A stretch of 64,000 nt of DNA from Voacanga thouarsii (taxonomy: Eukaryota > Streptophyta > Magnoliopsida > Gentianales > Apocynaceae). Shown here piece by piece: positions 45,880 through 56,251 of the stretch. The DNA is taken from the NCBI GenBank assembly GCA_026120185.1, contig JANUWF010000008.1, positions 3,348,001 through 3,412,000 of the forward strand. Reading direction: 5' to 3'. Under the pieces are notes generated by a model that searched no databases, had not been told where the DNA came from, and saw only the letters and a program-made list of their open reading frames with translations. The translations under genes and the position numbers were made by a program. Within the stretch, counting starts at the first letter, position 1. Each line of letters begins with the position of its first letter.

Positions 45880-48800
45880 TGTAATACCCTGCCCAAAACC
45901 ACCTTTGACCTATAGGAAAAAAGTCATGCATTACATAGCATTTTGCATTTCATTTGATATTTTAAAATTATGCTTATATGGGTGCATGTGATTTTCAAAG
46001 TTGCTCTTGCATTAATTTATTTGAGGAGAAATAATTGTGTTGTTGCATTAATTGAAAGTTGTTTTGGGTAAAATTTAGTAGAGGAAATGGAGGGATGAGA
46101 ATTAAGGTGAAAAGAATTTCTTAGAGAGATATTAACATCGGAGTTGCTTTGGAATAGCGGTTAGGTTTGGTGATTATCCTTTAGTGACTTGAGTTCGAAT
46201 CTTACCTCTTGCAAATCTTATCTTTCTTTTTGAATTCTTTTTCTTGATTTCTTCATGCCTTGGCCAAAAATCCTAGCTATTCTCTTGAATTTCAACGCTA
46301 TCTTCTTAAGGGATAAGTCTCCATATTTATCTCCTAAATTCAATGATTTTTTATAAGGATAAAGATTAAATTTTATTTCAGCTTTTGTCCTATTTGATTT
46401 TCAAAAATTATAGCTAGAACAATTAAATTTCCAACTTGTTTTTGATTAATCAGATTTTATCTTAGATAGCTTGAATTAATTTGTTATTTTCTAGTAAGAT
46501 ATCTTGTTGATTTTGAACATAAAACCCTAGCTGAAAATCTGAAAATTTTTTCAGCTTTGTACTGCCACCTTTGGAGCACTCCTAGCTCAACACAAACTCT
46601 TCCAAGATTAGGGAATCTTATCTTAAATCTTCTTGCAAATCAGATTTTATTCTATCCTAAACAAACCAGATTTTGTTTCTCTTATCTTGCAGTTTTTTTG
46701 GTCAGCCTTGTGCATGCACAAGCTGCACGAAAATACTGCACTCGTAAGGGCATCCAAACTCTTCTAAACCTAGTTTAAATCACCTAAAACACCTCTCACC
46801 AATTCAGGTTACTTTAGCTATACAAATCAGATTTTTACCCCTTCAATTTCCAGAATTTCGGCCAGCTTGTGCACAGGAATTTCGGCCAACATAGTGCACA
46901 TAATTTCGGTCAGTTTGTGCACTCCATATCAAACGAAATTTTGCACTCCAAGACACACCAAAACTCCTTGTTGATCAAGCCAAACTACAGCACCTAAATC
47001 CCTCACTTTTCCTCTTTGATTTGCGATAGAACAACAACCAAAATAGCCCAGAATTTTTCCTCTTTTGTTCAGCAATTTTTGCACAGCACACACACCCTTC
47101 TTGCACAAAATTTTTGGTTGTAAACTCACTCAAACTCCTTCTAGTTTTGGACAAAAACCTGAACACGTACAACCCTATCGTTGAGCACTATTTCAGCCAG
47201 CCTAGGGGAGCAATCCCATATTATTTTTCTCCCCTTAACCTCTCTGAATTTCAGCCAGCAGTTAGGTACAGCAAGCTGCCAGATTTTTTGCCTTGCTGCC
47301 AAGAAAGTTTAGAGCCGTTAGGAGACCTTCATAACATCAACTTCCAACCCTAGATCAAACTATCCAAACCCTAAACCAAGTTAGCCGTCCACTCCCTCCT
47401 TACTGCACGAAAATTCCAGCAAACTCTCTCCTGCAATTTTCGAAAAACACAAGAGCAATCCCTAGCAAAAATCAAACACACCTTAAGGTAAGCAAAAATC
47501 CTCTCAACCTCTCAATTCCTTTCTTCCATTAATTCTTCTCTTTTTCTTCTCTTGAACCACACCATATAAGGGCTGATCTCACCTTTCTTTCTTAACTTTC
47601 GGTCAAGAGGAGCAAAAAAGGTAGCTTTTTTCTTCTTCTCAAACGAACTCGGAATGATCGCCATAGGAGTATCAAGATTTTGTTAATCCGATGGTTGTAA
47701 GGTAAAGGAATTCTTACCCTTGAGGTCGAAGCTAAGGTTTAATGTGATTGATGATGTCTATGGAAGTATGATAGCATGATGAATGTGTTTAGTTGGGATA
47801 GATGAATATTTTGAGATGAGTATCGTATTAAGCATGTTCAATAGATAGCGATACTATGTTTGATGTGATAATGATGGATATGAATTGTGATGATTAAGTC
47901 AAGACCTTTTTGATATATTGTTCATATTTTTTATGGATATATGGTCTTGGTGTATGTACTTTGAGGAAGGGGGTAATTTATTTGAAGTTAGATAATGGAT
48001 CATGAGTTGTTATGGGAATAAATGAGTTTAAATGCAAGCTTGAGTCGATTGAGACCCTGATCATGATATTATGTGATTCTAGATCAGGAGGTTATCTGAA
48101 GGAAGCGAGCAATTGATTTTTATTTTATTTATCTGAGGCATATCAAGTAAGTCCTTGCATAAACTCTTTTGTTAAATGCTTGTGGTGGCAAGTCGAATGT
48201 TGTAAAGCTATTGTTGATTTATGATTATTTGGGATGTAAACGTGGATGAGTATTCTCTAAATGGTTTTGTCAAACTAATAGCTTTATCAAGAACTGTTCT
48301 TTCTCTTAAACATCTTAGAAAACTCTTTTTAAAGAAAATCATGTTTTACAAAGCCAAGGTATGGAATTATTATAAACCAGGAATTGACGGTTATATTCGT
48401 TGAGTACTCAATAAGGGTAGGCTAACAATACTAGTCTTGGAAGGCGTGAGTGAGTCTTCTGGTAGGCGGCCACCTCCAAAAGATAAGCTCCTCTTGAGAA
48501 GGTGACAGTATTAGTTGGTCAGGCCGGTCCAAGCTAGCGTTTTTACCTGGTAAGGTATTATTTTCCCGGCATTGACACCCGGATGGTTTTGTTGGGTGTA
48601 GAGATGGAGGAGTATCTCACTCGGTGGGCCGTACACCTACCTATGATCAGAATGCCCAAAGTGTGGCAATCTGATCCTGTCAAGGTGCACAAAGTGTGGT
48701 GCCTTGACCGTTTTCTTATCATGGGGCTCAAAGTGTGGTACCATGACGGTTTATTCGAGTGGATGATTTATTTTGTACAAAGTGTGACAATGAGAAAACT

Positions 48801-49233
48801 CCACTCATTGCAAAGAGAAATTATTTATGACTTGCCAATTTTTTTGTAAATATTTTCAGCTATGCATTCATGAACTATTCAAAGTACCATGTGCACACAC
48901 AAGACTTACTAAGATGTTAATCTCACACTGTTTTATATCATGTTTTCAAGAGATTGATTATGCTGAGCAAGCAGGATGTGTAATTGTTGGAGTTTTTGTT
49001 ATTTTCATTATGTTTTAAGAGACAATTGTTGATTTATGCTTCTTGAACCGATGTATGTTTTGCTTAGATTTGCTCCAGGTTGAGCTTGATGTAATAAGAG
49101 TTTTCCTTTATTTATCTAAGTTTGATTTCTTTGGGCTGCTTTTATCTTTTGTACCTCGTTTTAAAGACCCCTTGTCCTCGGAACGGGGCGACATCCTCAC
49201 CCTTTTTAGGGTACATAGTTGGGAGGTGTTACA
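45880..49233 (+). repeat. Solo LTR, 3.35 kb, inside EPRV-2 RNase H (same family as 15284-18595)
   Basis: Starts TGTAATACCC and ends GGTGTTACA. Flanks CCCAG (45875-45879) and CCCAT (49234-49238) look like a 5-bp duplication with one change. Removing it joins LPCLGIP to YPTAFIIVETDAS, the normal caulimovirid RNase H start. Aligns along its full length with the other solo LTR by eye, including CAAGTGCATG/TTTCGGCCAG-rich middle parts. Confidence 0.9.
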
Positions 49234-49640
49234 CCCATATCCAACTGCTTTTATAATTGTAGAAACAGATGCCTCAAAACTTGGTTATGGAGGTATTCTC
49301 AAACAAAGGAAAACTAATTCCTCTTCAAAACAGCTAGTCAGATATCATTAAGGTATTTGGCTTTCTAGTTAAAAGAATTATAGTACAATTAAAAAGGAAA
49401 TTCTTGCTATTGTTTTATGTATTTCAAAATTTCAAGATGATTTGATAAATCAAAAGTTTTTACTCCGAATTAATTGCAAAGTAGCAAAAGATGTTAAAAA
49501 CCTCGTGGCAAAACAGATCTTTGCCAGATGGCAAGCCCTTTTATCCAGTTTTGATTTCGATATCGAATTTATCAAATGAGAGAATAATTCCCTACCAGAT
49601 TTCTTAACCCGTGAGTTTTTGCAAGAACGTACGTAAAGCT
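49234..49640 (+). pseudogene. EPRV-2 RNase H
   Basis: FIIVETDASKLGYGGILKQR (~49248) has the first catalytic Asp; KKEILAIVLCISKFQDDLIN (~49395) holds the Glu; SLPDFLTREFLQER near 49590 is the end. Several in-frame stops. It continues the RT of 43320-45874 across the solo LTR. Confidence 0.82.
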
Positions 49641-49736
49641 TTTAACACAGTATTCAATACTATGACGAGTACCGATTCAGTTCAGGAGCTCATTCATATC
49701 CCCCTATAAATAGCATGCTAAATCGAAGAAATCAGA

Positions 49737-50769
49737 CATGGATCAGCGACCATGACTTCGTCCACCCACAGGTAATTGATTTGCAGTCCTAAACTCCTTT
49801 CCTCCTCTCCCTACCAACTTAGTAAGCAGACCACTGCTTACTATAAATCTCTTTGATCCAGCCTCTTCTCAAAAGAATACAGAAACCCAAAAAATAGATC
49901 AATCCTTCTATGCAATTCATTCTCCAACTTCCTTTAAGGAAGTAGTTATTCCCAAGACACCAACCAAACTAGAAAAGCTTACTCACTCTACCAAAGAAAA
50001 TTTTGAATTCTTACCAAAAATAGTCATACGAGTACTAGCTCTGCCCAGAGAACTAACAGCAAAACCAGAAAGGGAAATTGTCAATAAACTTCATCCAGAA
50101 GCCTACCATCAATCCAGCCATGTATTCAAAGCAAAACCCTTGAAAAACCGTCTTTACTATGAACATATACTTTATACCACTGGTTCAATAGAGTTCGAAC
50201 ATGAACGTAACCTCAACCGAGCAGATAAAGGTATTGCCTATTCTAAATGTAGAATCATGAAAATCCTTGACTTAAACGCTTGGCCAGTCACTGGCATTTA
50301 CATACCAATCTAGTTCAAAACGCCATTTAAACCTCCCACCTATAATTTCTTGGACTATATTGATGCTTGGTACAATTTTATGTACCTTCGAGATCTTACC
50401 CATACCTGGTTCATCAAATACGGCAAAGAAACAATCAGTCCCATACCCAGATGGTTTTTTGCTTGGTGGAAAATATTTGGTGGAGATAAATCCACTCTTT
50501 CTAGTGCAAATTTGTAGAAATTCAATCAATTTGTAATAGAAAGTCAGATACAGGCTTTATCTTTGAATAATCAGTTATGTAAGCATTATGTTGAGAAAAA
50601 GATTTGTTATGTCTTAGGATGGAATTATAAAATCGATTCCTTCGACAATGTAAAATATCTTTGTAAGGAGATCAAGATCAAAGGATGGACTCCAGTCCAG
50701 AAAACAGAGCAGAAAGACCTCGACATCCAGTCTTCTTCCAGTAAGGGAAAAAAGATCAGCAAAGCATAA
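49737..50769 (+). pseudogene. EPRV-2 N-terminal polyprotein part (putative movement region), broken
   Basis: The frame begins MDQRP...FAVLNSFPPLPTNLVS at ~49739, repeated in inverted orientation at 52336. It continues FEFLPKIVIRVLALPREL (~50005), YEHILYTTGSIEFEHERNLN (~50160), WFIKYGKETISPIPRWFFAW (~50410) and open 50563-50769 (NNQLCKHYVEKKICYVLGWN) to a Ser/Lys-rich end. Position upstream of the capsid suggests the movement-protein part, but I see no decisive 30K motif. Stops at ~49780, 50313 and 50517. Confidence 0.55.
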
Positions 50770-52139
50770 TTACAACTTCAACTGTAACTATTACAGCAAC
50801 AACTGCATCAAGCAGATGATGATGAAAGCGAGTCAGAATCACAGCCAGACTTTAGCATTTTTTATAATAGAGATATGGACAATCCATCCCGTATTGCTCA
50901 AGCATACCTTTGTCAAAGCCCATAATGACCAAACTCCATTCAAAATAGAAAAGAGAAAAAAGACAACTCCAACTTTATTAGCAATCAACGCAGCTTTATC
51001 ATATCATTCAGCTTTATTGCAAAATAATTCAGTTGATAACAGAAAATAGTGGACCACTCCACTCAAAAAGACTTTTTGAACAATTCTTCGTCTTGGCAGA
51101 CAACCTGATTCCTCCTCCACTCAGATGGATCCTACAGCAATAACGCAGCAAGCACTCAGAGAAAGCTTCACCACTTCTGCCTATATAAGGCAGCAATTGA
51201 TTCAAGAAATGTAGACTCATTTGCAATCTGAGAAACCTGAGAGTAAAACCCCTCTATATTTTGATACTTGTAGCATTTGTCATCATTTTCAAAACCATGT
51301 AATTCAGTAGCATCTCGTGTAAACTTTATCAAATACCTTTGTCCCACGAATGATTAAATGGGATAATGTTCTTCAAAACCCTATTTGAAATTTTGAAAAT
51401 ACCATTAATCCTAAAAAACATTATGAATCCAAAACAATAGGAAAAATCATAGAAACACCGGCAGGCCATATTGAATTAGAATTCTGAAGAAAATCCTTTT
51501 CAGCCTCATCTTCATCCTCTTTTCCTTTGCCAAGAACTCAAAGTAATAGACGCTTTAGTAACATTGACTTTACTAGTGAAATTCCTAAGGTAAATTATGA
51601 AGGAAATTCTAAATGCCACCAAAATCCAAACTAAAATAATCCAAAATGTTAATGGCCAACCAAGTCAAACAACTGACACAATTTTTGATTGTTTAAATAC
51701 ACTTATGTTTACTCTAACTCGGCATTTTATAGGAAATCCTCAGCAATTAGCTGATAGAAGTTCAGAAATCCTCACTAATTTAACCTACCCAAAATTACAT
51801 GATTTCTGATGGTATAAAGACATGTTTCTACAAAAGGTAATGTTAAGAAGAGACTGTCATCATGCGTTCTGGAAAGAACGATTTATTTCAGGCTTACCAC
51901 CTTTATTTGCAGAAAAAGTCAGGCAAAAAGTCAAGTTAAATTTTGGAAATACAATTCCTTATGATTATTTAGCATATGGTCAGTTAATTAGTTATGTAAA
52001 CCAAGCAGGTGCAAACCTTTGCACAGATCTCAAACTTAAATCGCAAATTGAATCATATCATAAGAAATCTAAAAAGGAATTAGGAAACTTCTGTGAAATC
52101 TTTGGATATTCCCCAATAATTCATCCATCTAAAAAGTAA
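50770..52139 (+). pseudogene. EPRV-2 linker and capsid region, broken
   Basis: After an acidic linker (ADDDESESESQPDFSIF at ~50810) the sequence is heavily broken to ~51590. It then reads clearly: 51597-51809 (IFDCLNTLMFTLTRHFIG...LTNLTYPKLHDF) and 51822-52139 (RRDCHHAFWKERFISGLPPL; CEIFGYSPIIHPSKK). This is the capsid-core pattern of caulimovirids, with WKERFISGLPPLFAEKVR the best landmark. A single stop (51808) separates the two blocks. It ends in a microsatellite at ~52140. Confidence 0.75.
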
Positions 52140-52202
52140 AATACAAATATATATGTATGTATATATATATATATATATTGTATGTATACATACATATACA
52201 TA
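52140..52202. repeat. Short (AT)n/(CATA)n microsatellite
   Basis: ATATATATGTATGTATATAT and ATACATACATATAC runs separate the plus-strand EPRV-2 end from its inverted fragment. Confidence 0.92.
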
Positions 52203-52703
52203 TGAGAAGAGGCTAGATCAAAGAGATTCATATTAAGCGGTGGTTTGCTTACTAAGTTGGTAGGGAGAGGAGGAAAGGAGTTCAGGACTGCAAATCGATT
52301 ACCTATGGGTGGACGAAGTCGTTGTCGCTGATCCATGTCTGATTTCTTCGATTTAGCATGCTATTTATAGAGGGATATGAATGAGCTCCTGAATTGAATC
52401 GGTACTCATCACAGTGTTGAATACTATATTAAAAGTTTTATGTATGTCCTTGATTTCATCAGGAAATCTGTTTGCAAATTCTATTACTCTACAGATGGGT
52501 TTATAGGTTCCTTAGGTTAAGTTATGACCTAAGAAACGAATTTGGGTTTGACAAAGTTTGAGTTTCGAGGCACTCACTACCAGCTAATTTTTCGTGATAA
52601 TTTCACGAAAAAGACATAAATGTTTTAAATGTTGGTCGAAAGATTCACTAAAGATCAATATAAACAATTCTAAATGATGTATAAGGATTAAAGAGATCAT
52701 TCC
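52203..52703 (-). pseudogene. Inverted EPRV-2 fragment with internal deletion
   Basis: Minus-strand copy of two parts of EPRV-2 fused: RT (matching ~45410-45680) joined to the end of pol and the start of the next ORF (matching ~49640-49865; MDQRQRLRPPIGN at 52336). The RT part has lost the codons of the YIDD catalytic motif (SIIYIDDVLIF region) by a small deletion near 52662. The same short ORF-to-ORF spacing as at 49640-49740 is seen here. Confidence 0.85.
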
Positions 52704-53420
52704 ATTGAAATGAATATTAAGGCTAATGAATTATTTTTAGATTATGCTTTAGGATCATTGTATGCTCGTAGTACATTATGATTAAAGGCTTTATGCCTTT
52801 AGTAAGGATGTTGTGATGAATGATGGCCATTATACCACCATTGTTTGATTATGCTCCAATGATGATGTTATTTTTGACACAAAATCCCTTGATAATATTA
52901 TTACTAATAGAGTATCACCCTTGTTGTGATGAATATTATTACAAGTCTATTTTTGGGCAAATCAACATTTTATTTATTGGATATATGCATGTATGAATAT
53001 ATGTAAATTTTTAGTACTAGTAAATTCACTATGGTCATAAAAATTATTATTAGAGCTACTTTTACTATCATCATCATCATCATCATCATCATCATTATTA
53101 TTATTATTGTCATTATTATTATCAAAATTATTGGTATCATTATTTAATGTAATTTATTAATTTCGATAAACATCAATACTTTCAGAATTAATAATTACTT
53201 AAAATATTATTATTTTAGATAAATAAATAGTAATATTTTTATTAAGCATTATTAAATATAACTAATAATATAGAGGAATTGATTAATATAATATCAATAT
53301 CTTTTAAATTCATATTATTATTGGCTAATCTTACTAAAACTTTTATCTAAACTTGTGTATTTAATAAATAATTGTGAATATTCATTAGTATTAATGTAAT
53401 TTGTGATTTATTATTAATGT
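52704..53420. other. Unassigned AT-rich CACTA interior with ATC/ATT repeats
   Basis: No genes. (ATC)n then (ATT)n at 53068-53115. Frequent AATATTATTA-type motifs. Possibly original CACTA interior. Confidence 0.5.
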
Positions 53421-53835
53421 TATCTATTATGTATATACATATATACATACATACATACATACATATACATACAATATATAGGTATACATACATATATGCA
53501 TACATATGAGAAGAGGTTGGATCAAATATATAGGTATATAGGTATACATACTATATATATACATACATATATACAAATATATAGGTATACACATATATTT
53601 ATATATAAATACCACATATATATATCAATACATACGCATGTATATATCTGTATGTATACGTATCTACATATATACATACCTCAATATATACATACATATA
53701 TACCAATTTATAGGTATACATATATATACCTATGTATAAATACCACATATCTGCATACACACACACACACACACATATACACATATATCTATATACCATA
53801 TATTTATAAATATATATTTATTTATTAATATACAA

Positions 53836-53836
<1 letters not shown>
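53421..53836. repeat. Microsatellite block: CATA, ATATAGGT and AC repeats
   Basis: (CATA)n at 53440-53470, diverged TATATAGGTATACATA units to 53740, (AC)n at 53756-53774. Embedded at ~53503-53523 is a ~20-bp shard of EPRV-2 (GAGAAGAGGTTGGATCAAA). Confidence 0.9.
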
Positions 53837-53837
<1 letters not shown>

Positions 53838-53898
<61 letters not shown>

Positions 53899-54107
53899 AC
53901 CCTTCTCCCCCTCTCTCCCATTCTTTCACCCATTTTCTCCTCCCTTTCTCACCCTCTCGATCTCTCTTTCTCCCTTTTTCTCATTCTTCTTCTTCATCTT
54001 TTTCTTTTCCATCTTTTATCTCTCTTTTTTCTTTCTCTCCATATATCTCTCTTTTTCTTTTTCTCTCTCTCCCTCTCTTACACACTCTATCTTTCTGTCC
54101 CCCTTCC

Positions 54108-54155
<48 letters not shown>

Positions 54156-54660
54156 CTTTCTCTTCTACCCTTCTCCCCCTCTCTCCCATTCTCTCACCCA
54201 TTTTCTCCTCCCTTTCTCACCCTCTCGATCTCTCTTTCTCCGTTTTTCTAATTCTTCCTCTTCAACTTTTTCTTTTCCCCCTTTTATCTCTCTTTTGCTT
54301 TGTTTTAGTTATCTTTCTCTCCATATATCTCTCTTTTTCTTGTTCTCTCTCTCTATCTCTTGCACACTCTATCTCTCTCTCTCTCTCTTTATATATATAT
54401 ATAGATATATATCTCTTCTACCCTTCTCCCCCTCTTTCCCATTTTCTCCTCCCTTTCTCACCCTCTCGATCTCTCTTTCTCCCTCTTCCTCTTGTTCTTT
54501 CCCTCATTTTATCTCTCTTCCCCTTTGTTTTAATACTCTTTCTCTCATATATCTCTCTTTTTCTTTCTTTTTCTTTTTCTCTCTCTCCCTTTCTTACACA
54601 CTCTATCTCTCTCCCCCTTTTTTCTCTCTCCTTCTCTCTCTCCCACTTTCTCCCCTATAT
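53838..54660. repeat. Pyrimidine-rich tandem block, three ~250-270-bp units with (TC)n
   Basis: Almost only C and T on the plus strand for about 820 bp. Units start near 53893, 54160 and 54412 with CTCTTCTACCCTTCTCCCCC and continue through CTCACCCTCTCGATCTCTCT and CCATATATCTCTCTTTTTCT. Pure (TC)n runs lie at 53840-53893 and 54113-54151. ORFs inside are composition artefacts. Confidence 0.93.
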
Positions 54661-54739
54661 ATACATGTCTACATTTCCTTATGTCACCCCTCTGCTTTCT
54701 ATGTAAGTAAAATTATATGAATAAAATGCACATAATAGT

Positions 54740-55174
54740 ATTTCTATACCAAAAAAAAAACACGCACACATACACAATAGTGACAACATTTTTTGCCACT
54801 AAATTCACATAAATAGTGACAAGAAAAATGTTGTCACTATAAGTACACTATTTAGAGACAAGAAAATTGTTATCACTATATGTGCACTATTTAGTGACAA
54901 AGTTTCTTTTTAGTGACAATAATTTTGGAGTCGTCACTAAAGAGATTTTTCGCTTTCAAATGAGATTGGCAGGAAAGCTTTTAGTGACAAAAAATAATGA
55001 CAACATTTTCTCTTGTCACTAAAAGTTATCATTTATTGACAACCTTTTTTGTTGTCACTAAAAGTTTGGCCTTTACTGACAACTTAAAATGTTGTCACTA
55101 GTTCTACTATTTAGTGATAATAATTTTATTGTCACTAATATTTCTTTTCACTAAAGTCCATTTCTCCCATAGTG
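54740..55174. repeat. CACTA right subterminal and terminal region
   Basis: Dense TAGTGACAA and TTGTCACTA motifs in both orientations from 54778 to 55130, then the end TTTCTCCCATAGTG (reverse CACTATGGGAGAAA). Immediately followed by Gypsy gag sequence. Confidence 0.85.
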
Positions 55175-55520
55175 CATCTCTATTCCATTATGGTCTTTCC
55201 ATATCCTTCCCTTTGTCCTTGTTCCATATTTTCCTAGGTTTTGAATCTCTTTTTGGTTTCCATCATTCTCTTGGCTTGTTTTAATCTCTTTGGAAAAGTT
55301 TAGGAGCATCATCCTTCTTAACAGGCACCTTGCTAGAAGTGTTTTGGATTGGTAGTGTAGTCTTAGCAAAGGCCCTTCTCTTTAATTACCATTCAATCTT
55401 TATAACCGAATGAACCATTTCTTCCAAACTCTTATAAGAGTCCAATCCACCAAATTGGCTATCTCCTTATTTAAACCTCTCAAAAACCTAGCTTTTGTTG
55501 CCCTAGGATTATTAATTCCA
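55175..55520 (-). pseudogene. Gypsy gag, upstream part, truncated (same element as 29095-31630)
   Basis: Minus strand text: capsid-end motif ARFLRGLNKEIANLVD-like near 55500-55450, SYKSLEEMVHSVIKIE (~55440-55395), basic Lys-rich linker (PVKKDDAPKLFQRD-like, ~55330-55290) and KGRIWKDHNGIEM (~55210-55175). The zinc knuckle follows on the other side of the CACTA element at 31626. The N-terminal gag and 5' LTR are missing: sequence beyond ~55520 turns into a Copia LTR. Confidence 0.75.
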
Positions 55521-55529
55521 AAGACATTT

Positions 55530-56237
55530 GGATTAATTCATATTCGCTATCAATAGATTGGGAAACCTAATAGGTCACATACAATAGAGGATTATGTACT
55601 CGAGATGTTATTTGATAACATTGTAGGGTTAATTGTGAAAAGTAGAAGTTTTTTGGGCCAAATTATAATTAGTTATAAATTTTGGGGCAGATTGTAATTG
55701 TGAAACTTGTAGGTTCCAATTACAATTAAAGAATTCTAATTCTTTTAGAATTCAAAAGACATGTGATCAATGGCTATTTTTATGGGATTTTCCGCTTAGA
55801 ATAGGCCGTGGTTGTTTGATAAAAAAAAAGAGAAAAATTGTTTTTACTAGTTTCTTTTGATACACACGTCTCCTTTTTCCTTCTCTTCTCTGCGAGTGAC
55901 CCTAGCCGCTAAGAAATTCTCCTAGCAGAGAATTTTTGGTTTCCTTGAAAGCATACCTCGTGTGGATATTATCAGATTCAATCTCACACTGAGATTGAAA
56001 CAGCAAGACATCTGCGCGATGTTGAACTATCTACATTGAGAAGCCGTTCTCAAAGGGGTTACTATCGGATTCTGGATCGTGCCTCAATCTTTGACTGAAA
56101 TTTTTAATTTTACGGTGCCACATAGAGAAGGTATATTGCTCTTCTTGTTTTTCTATTCTTCACACCTTGCAGATTCTGGTTTTGGTATCTCTTAAATTTT
56201 CCACTACGCAAACTCTTTTTGCATGAGATACCATACA
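55530..56237 (+). repeat. Right part of a Copia LTR, 5' LTR of element C
   Basis: From AAACCTAATAGGTCACATAC (55563) it parallels the Copia B LTR at ~23698 (AAACCTAATAGATCACACAC), including ATGTTATTTGATAACATT and the later CTCTCTG/ACCCTAGC-type region. It ends CCATACA, one base before the primer site. Exact left edge uncertain. Confidence 0.8.
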
Positions 56238-56238
56238 G

Positions 56239-56251
56239 TGGTATCAGAGCC
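56239..56251 (+). promoter_or_regulatory. Primer-binding site of Copia C
   Basis: TGGTATCAGAGCC, the exact complement of the initiator tRNA-Met 3' end, one base after the LTR. Confidence 0.92.

Larger units (their letters stand above)
42711..52139 (+). other. Endogenous pararetrovirus EPRV-2 (Caulimoviridae), rearranged, split by a solo LTR
   Basis: A second viral insert, plus strand, distinct from EPRV-1. Order: fragment 42711-43315 forming a palindrome; capsid end, zinc knuckle, protease, RT (43320-45874); solo LTR (45880-49233); RNase H (49234-49640); then, only ~100 bp later, a new ORF start and the movement/capsid part (49737-52139). Segments 42711-43080 and 43320-43530 repeat 50682-51055 and ~51905-52135, so the insert covers slightly more than one unit. 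Without the LTR that unit is only about 5.2 kb and lacks a visible primer site. Bounded by microsatellites on both sides. No integrase seen; stops everywhere. Confidence 0.85.
31631..55174. mobile_element. CACTA-type (En/Spm) element of ~23.5 kb, no transposase, loaded with viral and satellite DNA
   Basis: Left end CACTACAGGAAAAGTG; right end, on the reverse strand, CACTATGGGAGAAATG (12 of 16 positions alike). Both ends carry many TAGTGACAA/TTGTCACTA subterminal motifs in both orientations, the hallmark of this superfamily. The flanks read together as the same Gypsy gag on the minus strand (GIEM before the CACTA element, HKCLKCFG after it), so it inserted into that gag. No clean 3-bp target duplication is left (TGT versus CAT). 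The interior has microsatellites, two pararetroviral insertions and a solo LTR; no TNP2-type transposase was found. The strand is not determined. Confidence 0.82.

Noticed and set aside
54295..54720. 141-codon ORF rich in Ser, Leu and Phe
   Set aside because: Caused by the pyrimidine-only composition (TCT, CTC, TTT codons); it starts and ends without any gene context.
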